Origin: GWF2-38-69 sp965228125 | GTDB lineage: Bacteria; Verrucomicrobiota; Lentisphaeria; Victivallales; GWF2-38-69 | Reading direction: 5' to 3' | Assembly (NCBI GenBank): GCA_965228125.1 | Contig: OZ245791.1 | Location: forward strand, 620,001-684,000 | Length of the DNA stretch: 64,000 nucleotides | Translations under genes and position numbers: made by a program | Shown here: in pieces, positions 25,245-34,537 of the stretch | How the letters are laid out: the number at the start of each line of letters is the position of its first letter | Position numbering within the stretch: position 1 is the first letter of the stretch | The notes under the pieces: model-generated | What the model was told of the DNA's origin: nothing | Databases searched by the model: none | What the model saw: the letters and a program-made list of their open reading frames with translations, nothing else

Positions 25245-27431
25245 ATGGGATTTATGTTAAAAAAAACAGTAACTATTGTCTTGTTTATTGCTATTGCATC
25301 TATTGCTTTAAAAACAAATGTTTTATTAGCTTATGATGCAGATCATACAACAAACTATTTAGATGTTACAGCCGATTTTAGAGATATGTATTTTTTTAAT
25401 AAAAAATTATATCTGGTTAGTTTCTATCAATTTCCAGGAGATTATCCAACTCTAAAGAATTACAAATATAATCTTGAAAATGAAGGAAGAATATCAGAGG
25501 ATGGAAAGGCTTTAGTAGATGCTAAAGTAGGTGGATGTGCAGGAATGAATGTTAAGTCAGTAGTATACAAGGGATCTGTTTATGTTTTTTATGATAAAAT
25601 AGAACCTGATCCAGCTGAGAAAAACAATTATAAAATATTCTACAAAACATCCAGTGATCCAGATACGGGTTGGCTTCCGGCAGATGATTCAGGCTTTGAC
25701 ACTGGTATTAAAACTACAACATATAACAGTATTCATGCTAGTTTTAAACCTGTTGTATTTAATGATTTGTTATACATTTTTTATTGGAATAATGATGGAA
25801 TAGCTGGTATTAACTATAAATGTTTTGATGGTATGAAATGGAGCGATGCTAAACATTTACCTCTTGCAACAACATCAAATGATTTAGTACTGGAATCAGT
25901 TAAACCATATTTTTTTGCAGAGCCTGTTGTAATAAAGGATAATTCTTATGTTTGTATGGGAGTCAGATTTGACCTAAACCCTTCTGAAATGCAGTTATTT
26001 TATATTGATAGGGATAATAATATCAAAAAAGGTCCTTTGATTAGAGATTTTACATCAAGAGCACAAGCAAATAATTCTGTTTCAGCTGCATTCGGTTCAT
26101 TGGGTGGAGGCAAACAGCAAAGCGGTAATATGCTTCAGATCTTTGCATATAATTGTGCAGCATTTGATTCAAATGTTGTCACACGTGAAATAAATCTAGA
26201 TACCGGAGAGGTTTTTTCTTGGAGAGATACTAATATGGCTGTGCTCTGGTTTGATTCAAAGTATACAGTGCCTTTGCCTGTTGTAACTGCTGCTGTTGGG
26301 CTAAGTAAAAAAAGTTTTAGACAGTACATTATTGTTCTTTGTAATAAGTCTAATTTTAAGGGGAGGTATCTTATTGCTTATGATTCTGATTACCTACAGG
26401 TGGAGCATGATTCAGGTGTTATCAGTACTAGCGATGAAAGAGGATGCTGGAATTTAATTGGTGTAGTGGAGGGATGTCCGCCATTTACAAGAAATGGTAC
26501 TGGTGGAGAAAGCAAGACTTCATCGATTGTGTATGGGTATTCTAAAACTAAAAATGTAAAATTGGAAACTAAGTATGGCTTATCTCTTTCACTGAAAGGA
26601 ACGTTGGGCAACGATTCAGTAAGTATTGGAGGGCAGACAAAGCAGACTTTTGGAGTGAATATTGATTCAAGCTCAACAATGACCTATAGCTTAATTATGC
26701 CTCTAAGTAATGTATTTAGTAATAAAAATGGAAAAGAAGGCTGGTTATTGTATGCGCAACCTTCTTTGAGGAGTAGAACTTATCAGAAGTTTGCAAATAT
26801 GGATACAGGCAAGAAAAATGCACTCTGTGAGTATACTGCTGTTAATGTCGAAAGTGTGGCATATGCATTTATACCATATAGTTTAGCCCATCCTCCTAAA
26901 GGTATGATAGAAAGAGCTCCATCAACGGATTTAGAGAGTTGGAAAGTTAATAAACCTGTTGAAAATGTCCATTTTATAAATACGAATTCAATTAATCCAT
27001 TGACCGTTAATCTTGCAGGGCAGGAGTCCTGTACATCAAAATTAACATTTGATCAGAGTGAGACAGTGGCCAGTTCAATGGAGACAACTATGACTATTTC
27101 AGGTAAAGCTGCTAAAAAGGATATGTTTGAGCTGGAAACAGAAGGTTCAGTAACGTTGGGCTTTACAACTTCTACCACTACATCATGGAGCGATTCAGTT
27201 GAAGCTAATTTGAGTATAGTTCCACCTGAAGAAGGTACAGAGGGTATTCTTTCTATGGAGGTAACTCCATTATGGTATATTGTAAAAGATAATGTTTACA
27301 TGAGTGATTTTAAAAAGAAACCATATTGGGTTCCTGATTCCCATACAAAAGCATGTCAGTCTGTTCCATGGTGTGTGTCTTGGGTTGTTAATTCATATAG
27401 AAAAGGCAAATACTATAATGCAAATCTTTAA
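25245..27431 (+). CDS. Large secreted protein: beta-propeller-like N-terminus and possible aerolysin-type C-terminus
   Basis: 728 residues with a signal peptide (LLIFI-like TIVLFIAIASIALKTNVLLA). Residues about 35-400 show repeated strands of the kind Y-x-x-x-K-x-Y-x-F-Y (SVVYKGSVYVFYDK; PVVFNDLLYIFYW; PVVIKDNSYVCMGV), suggesting a beta-propeller as in sialidase-like lectins. Residues about 590-690 are Ser/Thr-rich alternating strands (SSMETTMTISGKA; LGFTTSTTTSWSDSVEANLS) reminiscent of aerolysin/MTX-type pore-forming domains. Both assignments are inference from pattern. It has its own terminator and no attC, and lies between the cassette array and the IS. An ATG at 25254 is an alternative start. 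Confidence 0.5.
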   Translation: MGFMLKKTVTIVLFIAIASIALKTNVLLAYDADHTTNYLDVTADFRDMYFFNKKLYLVSFYQFPGDYPTLKNYKYNLENEGRISEDGKALVDAKVGGCAGMNVKSVVYKGSVYVFYDKIEPDPAEKNNYKIFYKTSSDPDTGWLPADDSGFDTGIKTTTYNSIHASFKPVVFNDLLYIFYWNNDGIAGINYKCFDGMKWSDAKHLPLATTSNDLVLESVKPYFFAEPVVIKDNSYVCMGVRFDLNPSEMQLFYIDRDNNIKKGPLIRDFTSRAQANNSVSAAFGSLGGGKQQSGNMLQIFAYNCAAFDSNVVTREINLDTGEVFSWRDTNMAVLWFDSKYTVPLPVVTAAVGLSKKSFRQYIIVLCNKSNFKGRYLIAYDSDYLQVEHDSGVISTSDERGCWNLIGVVEGCPPFTRNGTGGESKTSSIVYGYSKTKNVKLETKYGLSLSLKGTLGNDSVSIGGQTKQTFGVNIDSSSTMTYSLIMPLSNVFSNKNGKEGWLLYAQPSLRSRTYQKFANMDTGKKNALCEYTAVNVESVAYAFIPYSLAHPPKGMIERAPSTDLESWKVNKPVENVHFINTNSINPLTVNLAGQESCTSKLTFDQSETVASSMETTMTISGKAAKKDMFELETEGSVTLGFTTSTTTSWSDSVEANLSIVPPEEGTEGILSMEVTPLWYIVKDNVYMSDFKKKPYWVPDSHTKACQSVPWCVSWVVNSYRKGKYYNANL

Positions 27432-27454
27432 TTAAAAATTTTTTTATGAAAGAG

Positions 27455-27487
27455 CAGATCTGAAAAAAATTCAGATCTGTTTTTTTT
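27455..27487 (+). terminator. Strong rho-independent terminator
   Basis: CAGATCTGAA (27455-27464) pairs perfectly with TTCAGATCTG (27470-27479), loop AAAAA, followed by eight T (27480-27487). It ends transcription of the large secreted protein gene 24 nt after the stop codon. Confidence 0.92.
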
Positions 27488-27644
27488 ACCACTAGTATAT
27501 GTTGTTTTTAATAGTTCTTGCATTAATTGGCGGCAGAGTCATGCACGAGGAAAAGACAAGATCAAGATGCTACACATGATTTAATCAAATATTTAAGTCT
27601 CCTACTGTATCAGAGAAAGATAGTTGATTAAGTGTGTTTCTAGT

Positions 27645-27926
27645 TTATTTGTTCAATTCTACGATAAATGCCTCATAAGGCTTAAGTTTGACTGTGCCTT
27701 TACTGTCTATTTCAGGAACTATTGGATAATTGCGGATTATGCTTCTGTAAGATACATGAAAAGTTCTTTGAATATCAATATTGCGACAGACTCCGGATGA
27801 TATGAATGCAGAACTGATCATGCGGAAAGAGTTCCTGTCACAGGCTGAATGTCCAAAAATAGGAAGACAGCCATGAAAGTATTTCCATTTGTCGTTTTCC
27901 TGAATAACTGATAGAGCATCAATCAT
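27645..27926 (-). pseudogene. Truncated helix-turn-helix protein, probable transposase remnant
   Basis: 93 residues. The segment FGHSACDRNSFRMISSAFIS followed by CRNIDIQRTFHVSYRSIIR resembles the N-terminal HTH unit of some IS transposases. It then passes abruptly into VKLKPYEAFIVELNK, which looks like an unrelated C-terminal tail, so the ORF may be chimeric. A complete partner domain is absent. Function is doubtful. Confidence 0.4.
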
Positions 27927-27976
27927 AGATATTTTAATCTCTTGGTATTTATTTTTTTATATAGGGATACACCATT
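27904..27976 (+). pseudogene. 5' fragment of the IS-disrupted DUF6790-like gene
   Basis: In the frame that continues across the IS, this reads ILISWYLFFYIGIHHL, matching the first membrane helix expected upstream of the fragment at 29900. There is a TGA at 27901 and no ATG, GTG or TTG in frame, so the true 5' end had probably been lost before the IS arrived. The last 6 bp (ACCATT, 27971-27976) are the left target duplication. Confidence 0.55.
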
Positions 27977-29899
27977 CCCGACTTCGGCGGTGTAATTGTA
28001 TAACATGTTGATAGACAACAATAGCGCCTTTTTTCTAGGCACTACATTATTTCTGGCAATAGTTGATAAGAGTTTTATTTGCTGATATTTATAGCAAATG
28101 GTGTTTTGGAGTAGTCTTTTCCGAATATCTTGTAGATTTTTACTGCTTCTGGAGAGGCGTTGGAAGGTATCGCGTAGTGGTGGTTGGTTTTCTTGTGCCT
28201 TACAATTCTCAAGTTTGATGAGAGCAATGCTGTCCTTATTCTTTCAGGGGACATGGCTTCATGTTGTAGTTTAATTCTATAACTTACATGCCTTACGCAG
28301 ACAAGCGACATAAAGCATATTGCTATGTGCGCTCTTATCCTATTGGGATTCCAATGGAATATTGGCCTTATCTTGAGGTCGTGCTTGGTTATCCTGAAGC
28401 ACTCTTCTATCTGCCATAAGTTATGGTATTGTTCATTTATTTCCTCGAGGCTAATTTCCATATCATTAGTTACTACTGCATGAAGGCCGTCAAATTTTGC
28501 TGACTGGACTATCTTCTCTTCGTCGATTTCTATTTCCGAGTCGCCCTTGAGTTTTAGGTATTTCTTATAACCGGAGTTGCTTATCATGGATTTCGGATCT
28601 TTGCTGGCAGAAAGTTTCTTCTTCATCCTTAAAATGTTTTGCTCACGATCTTTAGCGTCTTTTTGAGCTCTTGTTATACTATAGGTGGAAATGATTCTTT
28701 TATCGCCGATGGCTATCTCTTTTGCTTTTTCGTTTCCAAGTTGGGTATAGGATGATATATCCTGAATAGAGGATATTATCTCTTTGCTTTGGTTCTTAAT
28801 CCTGCATCCGACTATGTACTTAATCTTTTCAGATTCCAGGTATGCCAAATTGGCGGAGCTGAGCATAGCGCTGTCTGCTACAAATGTGAGGCTTTCAATA
28901 TCATAATTATCTTTGAGCTTATCTATCATTGTCCTGAGAGTATTTCCTTCAAAAGTAGAGCCTGGAAATACCTCATATCCCAGAGGAAGCCCTTCAACAG
29001 TAGCTATTAGAGCAAGCAATACCTGCGGCTGATTGAACATCAAATCCTTGCTGTAACCATTTTGCTTAAGCTCATCTGGAGTAAAACTTTCAAAGTACAA
29101 TGTCGTGCAATCATAAAAAAGCACCCTGACTTTTTCTTTGAGCAACTGCTCAGCAGAATCCCTGGCAAACATATTGATTCTTCTGACGCACTCTTCATCT
29201 ATTAAGTCCATCATCCTGTAAACCGAGTCAAGAGAAAAGCTTATCCCAAAATTGCTCTCTAATATTTCCACAGTATGCCTTTTGCTGCCAGGCGAGGCTA
29301 TTCTTCCCATTATAATATGAAAGAGCTTATTCAAAGCGTTCTCATGCGATGCTGGTCTTGGTATAACCTTGTCAAAGCCAAGCTCATGATAGACTTCGCC
29401 GTAAATATCGTGTATTCCAGTTACTACATCCTGAACGGCCTCCACATCCTTGAGTTTCACATTATCAGGAACTTCTTCCTTATGTTTCCTGCCTTCTATG
29501 GCAAGCTCAGCCATTGTTTCAGGAGCAATCAAATACGGTTCTTTTTCATTCTCCAGGTTAGCTTTGATATATTCAGCCATGTCTTTGAGCATTTTGAGCT
29601 CATTGTCGTTGGCTGCTATGCCTACATGTCTGACTATCTTCTGTTTAACCTTCTCTCCATCTCTCACATTCTCAACTATTTGAACTGATAGTCTCGGGCT
29701 GTTCGGCGTGCTTTTTACTCTTATGAACATTTTGTTTTTCCTTTTTCTTATTCCTATAATTTAAGAGCATTTTAAAGTAAGTTCAATAGGAATTTTAAAG
29801 AAATAAGAATCTATACAGATAGCTAGGCACTACAAGGCCGCTTTTTGAAACCTTGAGGCTGGCTTCTCAGGAAAATATCATTCCACCGCCGAAGTCGGG
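27977..29899 (-). mobile_element. IS1634-family insertion sequence, copy 1
   Basis: 1923 bp bounded by perfect 16-bp terminal inverted repeats (CCCGACTTCGGCGGTG inward from both ends). It is flanked by a 6-bp direct repeat ACCATT (27971-27976 and 29900-29905). One transposase gene fills it. It interrupts a membrane protein gene. It is nearly identical to copy 2 at 35088-37010, in opposite orientation, so transposition is recent. Confidence 0.95.
28075..29730 (-). CDS. IS1634-family DDE transposase, copy 1
   Basis: 551 residues of the IS1634/IS1549 group in the IS4 superfamily. The N-terminus RVKSTPNSPRLSVQIVE and VKQKIVRHVGIA is typical. Candidate catalytic residues are D207 (FYDCTT), D286 (FVADSAM) and E442/E443 (LWQIEECFRITK). 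The gene is full length with no frameshift, so the element should be active. It differs from copy 2 at only two residues that I can see (N for T in NPNRIRAH; Y for H in VKIYKIFG). Confidence 0.95.
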   Translation of the reverse strand: MFIRVKSTPNSPRLSVQIVENVRDGEKVKQKIVRHVGIAANDNELKMLKDMAEYIKANLENEKEPYLIAPETMAELAIEGRKHKEEVPDNVKLKDVEAVQDVVTGIHDIYGEVYHELGFDKVIPRPASHENALNKLFHIIMGRIASPGSKRHTVEILESNFGISFSLDSVYRMMDLIDEECVRRINMFARDSAEQLLKEKVRVLFYDCTTLYFESFTPDELKQNGYSKDLMFNQPQVLLALIATVEGLPLGYEVFPGSTFEGNTLRTMIDKLKDNYDIESLTFVADSAMLSSANLAYLESEKIKYIVGCRIKNQSKEIISSIQDISSYTQLGNEKAKEIAIGDKRIISTYSITRAQKDAKDREQNILRMKKKLSASKDPKSMISNSGYKKYLKLKGDSEIEIDEEKIVQSAKFDGLHAVVTNDMEISLEEINEQYHNLWQIEECFRITKHDLKIRPIFHWNPNRIRAHIAICFMSLVCVRHVSYRIKLQHEAMSPERIRTALLSSNLRIVRHKKTNHHYAIPSNASPEAVKIYKIFGKDYSKTPFAINISK

Positions 29900-30252
29900 A
29901 CCATTTATACAGTGTGGTAATGCTTATCTTCTTCGGGCCTGCTGTTGCTGAGTTTACAGGGTGGACATTCAGCCCTTTTACAAACGAAGTAGGTTTTGCC
30001 AATTTGAGCTATGCTATTATGGGTTTTATTGCTTTTAAAGCAAGTGCGCCTTTTCAAAATGCAGTTCTTATGGTTGTAGCTTTCTTTGTTCTAGGTGCAT
30101 TTTGCGGACATTTTTATCAGCTTATTAAGGCAGGCAACATTACTTCAGGTAATTTTGGAATATTCTTCTGGTCTGATTTATTCTTTCCATTTGTGAATTT
30201 TGTTCTTATTTATTTGAGATATAAATTTAAACCGGACAAATTAAAAGCTTAA
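29900..30252 (+). pseudogene. DUF6790-like membrane protein, interrupted by IS copy 1
   Basis: A 113-codon open frame (a GTG at 29914 could restart translation) encodes about four hydrophobic segments: MLIFFGPAVAEFTGW, LSYAIMGFIAFKA, NAVLMVVAFFVLGAFCGHFY and FFPFVNFVLIYLRY. Motifs AEFTGWTFSPFTNEVGFANL match DUF6790 membrane proteins. Removing the IS and one ACCATT joins the frame to the upstream fragment at 27904. The function of the family is unknown. Confidence 0.7.
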
Positions 30253-30409
30253 TAGATAGATTTGCTTAATCTGGCATACGCTAGACAATTGGATTCTAAT
30301 ATTGATATAATGATTATAAAAGTAATAAAAAAGATTTGAAAACCTATGTTTATATATGAACAGCATGATAGTACTCTAAAATTCTATAACTAACCCCAGG
30401 GGCCTATTT

Positions 30410-32284
30410 ATGAAGAATCTAGGTGAAATATTGCTTTCAGGAAAAGTATCTACCGAAATATTAATGGGAAATTATGCCCTTGTGAGAGCTTTTGTTGAAA
30501 CAGGGACCAAGATTGTCACATCCTATCCGGGTTCGCCTGTCACGGAAGTCGCAGACGGGATAAAAACAATTCCTGCAGACAAGCGGCCTTTTTATTTTGA
30601 ATTCTCAACGAATGAAATTGTCGCAGCAGAAGTAGCTTTGGGAGCATCTATAAACGGAAATCTTTCATGTGTTTTCTTTAAAAGTGTAGGACTGAATGTA
30701 GCGGCGGACTGCTTTGTTCAACTTTCATCATTCAATCTTATCGGCGGTATGGTCATAGTACTGGGAGATGACCCGGGAGCGCACTCATCGCAAAACGAAC
30801 AGGATAACAGGCATTTTGCCAAATTAAGCTATACTCCCGTCTTTGAACCTGCCTCTCCTTCAGAAGTATTAAGTTTTTATAAAACAGCCGCTGAAGTGTC
30901 AGTAAAAAACCACATGCCGGTTATTCTTAGATTGACTACGCATGTCTGCCATGCCAAAGAAAAAGTAAAGTTAAATTCATATACATTAAAGAATAATGAG
31001 TTTAAAACAGACTTCAATGCCGCAAAAAACGGCCCGTACATCCCGCTGATGCCCAATATAACAGATTTGAAACTTAGGGCTTTAAAGCGACTTGAAGCAG
31101 TTGAAATATGGTCTGAAACTTCGGCTATAAACAAATTGCATGTTAACAATAATAAAAGAGGGATTATTACTTTTGGCCTTCCGTATCTATCTCTTTTTGA
31201 ATGCTTAAAAGAGAAAAGCAGCTCTGTAGACATTTTAAAATTGGGGCTAATACATCCCCTGCCCAAAAAAGCAGTTATAAACTTTTTAAGAGAACATGAA
31301 GAAATAAAAATCCTTGAGGAGCTGGATGACATACTGGAACAGGCAATCAAGTCTGTTGCTTATGACAACAAGTTAAATATTAAAATCATAGGTAAAACTT
31401 CTAATGAAGACTATATAGGCGAATATACTCCGGATAAAGTACAAAAAATAATGGCTAAAGTATGGCCCGATATATTCCGGCCTAAAGCTGATGCGCTGCC
31501 TCATGAAAATTACGTTGGGCAGAGGCATCCCCAGATGTGTCCCGGTTGCGGACACAGAAGTGCGTTCTATGCCATAAAACAGGCATTATGCAATACTGAT
31601 ATTACAGTGGCTGATATTGGATGCCATTCATTAGGTTTTCTCCCACCTTATCAAATTGGAGAGATATTGGTGTGCATGGGTGCTTCTATTGGTGTTGGAG
31701 CAGGACTGTCCCTCAAAAATAATTCAAGAAGAGTCATAGCATTCATTGGGGATTCAACTTTTTTTCATGCCGGCCTGCCTGGCATAATTAATGCGGTTTT
31801 TAATAAACATAACCTTACCTTAATAGTTATGGAAAATAATACTACAGCTATGACCGGCCATCAGGATCACCCAGCTGTTGGAGAGAATTTTAATGCTTCA
31901 ACAGAAAAGATTCCTATAAGAAGTGTTCTTGAAGGTATCGGCGTAAATATCGTTGCCGAAATAGATACATATAGTCAGAAAAAACTGACGGAAGCTGTTC
32001 TTGCCGCTAAAGAGCAGACAGGTTTCAACGTCATAATAGCAAAGCATATATGCATGCTTAAATTCACAAGGGAACACAGAACAATAGATACCAAAGTAAA
32101 ACAGGTAGAAGTCAACCGGAATGTGTGCAGCAATCTTGAAAAATGCATAGCGTCTTTCGGATGCCCAAGCTTCACAAGACATAAGGACGGATCAATCACA
32201 GTGAATAAGGACTTGTGCATAGGCGACGGTTCGTGTATTCAAACATGCCCGAAACAAGCTATAGAAAAAAGCACCAATGATTAA
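30410..32284 (+). CDS. iorA: Indolepyruvate ferredoxin oxidoreductase, alpha subunit
   Basis: 624 residues. With IorB it oxidatively decarboxylates aryl-pyruvates (from aromatic amino acids) to aryl-acetyl-CoA, reducing ferredoxin. Visible are the pyrimidine-domain start (GNYALVRAFVETGTKIVTSYPGSPVTE), the TPP-binding region CPGCGHRSAFY and IGDSTFFHAGLPGIINAV with NNTTAMTGHQDHP, and a C-terminal ferredoxin region (CSNLEKCIASFGCPSF; CIGDGSCIQTCP). AGGGG precedes the ATG. iorB follows after 36 bp. The enzyme points to an anaerobic amino-acid-fermenting or arylacetate-assimilating host. Confidence 0.95.
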   Translation: MKNLGEILLSGKVSTEILMGNYALVRAFVETGTKIVTSYPGSPVTEVADGIKTIPADKRPFYFEFSTNEIVAAEVALGASINGNLSCVFFKSVGLNVAADCFVQLSSFNLIGGMVIVLGDDPGAHSSQNEQDNRHFAKLSYTPVFEPASPSEVLSFYKTAAEVSVKNHMPVILRLTTHVCHAKEKVKLNSYTLKNNEFKTDFNAAKNGPYIPLMPNITDLKLRALKRLEAVEIWSETSAINKLHVNNNKRGIITFGLPYLSLFECLKEKSSSVDILKLGLIHPLPKKAVINFLREHEEIKILEELDDILEQAIKSVAYDNKLNIKIIGKTSNEDYIGEYTPDKVQKIMAKVWPDIFRPKADALPHENYVGQRHPQMCPGCGHRSAFYAIKQALCNTDITVADIGCHSLGFLPPYQIGEILVCMGASIGVGAGLSLKNNSRRVIAFIGDSTFFHAGLPGIINAVFNKHNLTLIVMENNTTAMTGHQDHPAVGENFNASTEKIPIRSVLEGIGVNIVAEIDTYSQKKLTEAVLAAKEQTGFNVIIAKHICMLKFTREHRTIDTKVKQVEVNRNVCSNLEKCIASFGCPSFTRHKDGSITVNKDLCIGDGSCIQTCPKQAIEKSTND

Positions 32285-32320
32285 TGGTTAGTTATTAACT
32301 TTTACTTATCAGGAGAATTT

Positions 32321-32893
32321 ATGGACAGTTTTAATATATATCTATGCGGAGTCGGAGGTCAGGGAATCGGCCTTTTGAATGAAGTTCTTATACGTGCAGC
32401 TGAACATGCAGGACATGACTTAAAGGGCGTCGATACACATGGTTTGGCGCAAAGAGGCGGGATTGTTCAGTCTCATCTGAAACTTGGAGAACATATTTAC
32501 TCTCCCATCGTATCTGAGAATGATGCAGACATGGTAATAGCTCTTGAGATTCATGAAGCTTACAGAGCTATACCAAAATACTTAAAAAACAATGGAAAAC
32601 TTGTTTACTACAACACCGAATGGCAGCCTTCGGAAGTACGCCTTGTCAATAAGGGCAGGATTACTGTAGATATGATAAATGAAGAATGCAAAAAAAGAAA
32701 CGTGGAACTCTTTCAGGTTTTTGCTCCAGAGATCTTGAACAGCAAAATGCAGAATATAGCTATCATTGCAGCAATCTGTAAAAACAAGATCATACCTAAG
32801 ATCAAACTTGAACACTATGAAAAAGCCATGCAGGATTCGATCAATCCCAAAATCTACGATGAAAATATAAAACTCTTTAGAAGCCTTCTGTAA
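32321..32893 (+). CDS. iorB: Indolepyruvate ferredoxin oxidoreductase, beta subunit
   Basis: 190 residues of the POR gamma-type fold: YLCGVGGQGIGLLNEVLIRAA, then VDTHGLAQRGGIVQSHLKLGE and the core strand ADMVIALEIHEAYRA. It partners IorA, the TPP and iron-sulfur subunit. AGGAG precedes the ATG. It is followed 24 bp later by a DUF362 gene on the same strand, suggesting a three-gene operon. Confidence 0.95.
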   Translation: MDSFNIYLCGVGGQGIGLLNEVLIRAAEHAGHDLKGVDTHGLAQRGGIVQSHLKLGEHIYSPIVSENDADMVIALEIHEAYRAIPKYLKNNGKLVYYNTEWQPSEVRLVNKGRITVDMINEECKKRNVELFQVFAPEILNSKMQNIAIIAAICKNKIIPKIKLEHYEKAMQDSINPKIYDENIKLFRSLL

Positions 32894-32917
32894 TTTTAAA
32901 GGGATAAGAGAGACTCT

Positions 32918-34033
32918 ATGCCTACAATAATGATGAATAAAGTCAGCATAAGAAAAATTGAATCTTCAATCAAAAATGCATTAAAGCAGTCACTGGATGA
33001 TATAGGAGGAATTAAGACAATATTAAAACCATGCGACAGGGTAATGTTAAAGCCTAACATTAATGGCGACGAATGCGTTACGAACATTGAACTTGTTGAA
33101 AACCTGATCGAACTGCTGAGAGAAAATTCCATTAATAATATTGTTATTGCAGAATCGACTTTCGGGAATGCCCAAATCACTGAACACTGCTTCAATGTCA
33201 ATGGATATAAGAGCCTGGCAGAGAAATATGGAATAAAATTGATCAATCTTAACAAGTCAGAATTTTTAGAAAAAGTAGTTCATAACTGCAAAATTGCGCC
33301 CTCTTTAAAAATAGCAAAAGAAGTTTTTGAAGTAGATAAAATCATTAATTTACCTGTAATGAAAGTTCATTATGCGACAGGAATAACATTATGTTTGAAA
33401 AATCTTAAAGGGCTTCTGGTAGGAGATGAAAAAAAACATTTTCATGAAATAGGATTAGATCAGGCAATCGTAGATTTAAACTCCATAGTTAAACCGGATT
33501 TAAATATTGTTGACTGCACAAGCTGCATGGAAAGAATGGGTCCGAAGGGGGGCGATATCGTCAAACTGAATTCAATTATTTCCGGAATTAACGCTGCGTT
33601 GGTAGATTATGTGGGTATGAAAATTATGAGTTATTCTTTAGAGGAAGTTAAGCATCTGAAACTTTTCATAGAATCAAATAATATCAACATCAGCAATATT
33701 GACATAATAGGCAATAAGATCGAAGAACTCAGATATGAATTCAAGAAAGCAAACCTTAGCAAGATCATAAAAGAAAACATAAAGATCATTAATAATGATG
33801 CATGCAGTTCATGCATGAATGCGCTGATTCTGTCTCTACAACTGGCGGGAGATATTGACCTATCGGATAAAACAATCTGCTTAGGCTCTAAATTTCATCC
33901 AGAAGATTTTGATGAAACTCCAAAAATAGCATTTGGTAAATGCTGTATAAACAATATGAATAATTACGACTATAAAATAATTGGATGTCCTCCATATCCA
34001 TTTGAGCTCAAAAAAGTTATTGACTTTAAGTAA
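32918..34033 (+). CDS. DUF362 domain-containing protein
   Basis: 371 residues. The DUF362 pattern is clear: CDRVMLKPNINGDECVTNIE, then NIVIAESTFGN, KIINLPVMKVHYATGITLCLKNLKG and DCTSCMERMGPKGGD. Such proteins often carry or sit beside ferredoxin domains. Here the C-terminal part has scattered cysteines (NDACSSCMNALI; FGKCCINNM), which might bind a cluster, but no standard 4Fe-4S motif is present. Cotranscription with iorAB suggests a link to that pathway (inference). Biochemical function is not established. Confidence 0.85.
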   Translation: MPTIMMNKVSIRKIESSIKNALKQSLDDIGGIKTILKPCDRVMLKPNINGDECVTNIELVENLIELLRENSINNIVIAESTFGNAQITEHCFNVNGYKSLAEKYGIKLINLNKSEFLEKVVHNCKIAPSLKIAKEVFEVDKIINLPVMKVHYATGITLCLKNLKGLLVGDEKKHFHEIGLDQAIVDLNSIVKPDLNIVDCTSCMERMGPKGGDIVKLNSIISGINAALVDYVGMKIMSYSLEEVKHLKLFIESNNINISNIDIIGNKIEELRYEFKKANLSKIIKENIKIINNDACSSCMNALILSLQLAGDIDLSDKTICLGSKFHPEDFDETPKIAFGKCCINNMNNYDYKIIGCPPYPFELKKVIDFK

Positions 34034-34108
34034 TTTTTAATCATTTTAGCATTAATAAAAAAAGTCTTTATAATAAACGCATGTAGAATTAAAGTTAAAA
34101 TAGAGAAA

Positions 34109-34444
34109 ATGAATACAATCAGTTGGGATGATTTTGAAAAAGTTGAATTGCGAACAGGAACAATTATTGAAGTGAATGAATTCCCGAACGCAAGAAAACC
34201 TGCTTATATTTTACAAATTGATTTTGGGAAAGAAATAGGAATAAAAAAGTCCAGTGCTCAAATTGCAGATTTATATTCCAAAGATGAGTTGATTGGGAAA
34301 CAGATAGTAGCAGTAATTAATTTTCCTCCCAAACAAATTGGACCAATTAAATCAGAATGTTTAGTTACAGGCTTTCTTCAGGATGGTTCTGTAGTACTTG
34401 CAGTACCTGATAAGAAAACAGAAAATGGATTGAAACTAGTATAA
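34109..34444 (+). CDS. CsaA-like tRNA-binding (OB-fold) protein (cassette gene)
   Basis: 111 residues. The EMAP/tRNA-binding OB-fold is evident: FEKVELRTGTIIEVNEFPNA, KPAYILQIDFGKEIGIKKSS, GKQIVAVINFPPKQIGPIKS and CLVTGFLQDGSVVLAVPD. This is the CsaA/YgjH type, which binds tRNA and has been described as a secretion chaperone. The ATG lies 8 nt after a GTTAAAA box, and attC follows the stop by 8 nt. Confidence 0.92.
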   Translation: MNTISWDDFEKVELRTGTIIEVNEFPNARKPAYILQIDFGKEIGIKKSSAQIADLYSKDELIGKQIVAVINFPPKQIGPIKSECLVTGFLQDGSVVLAVPDKKTENGLKLV

Positions 34445-34452
34445 AAAGTAAA

Positions 34453-34524
34453 CCTTAACTTGTCAGTGCACTTAATCTGGAAATCAGTCCTCACTTTTTC
34501 AGATAAGTGACTCTTATGTTACAC
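34453..34524 (+). repeat. attC site 7
   Basis: 72 bp. CCTTAAC (34453-34459) faces GTTACAC (34518-34524). Arms AGT-GCACTTA-ATCTG and CAGAT-AAGTG-ACT pair with bulges, a typical attC cruciform. Confidence 0.78.
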
Positions 34525-34537
34525 GCAAGGGAACAAC

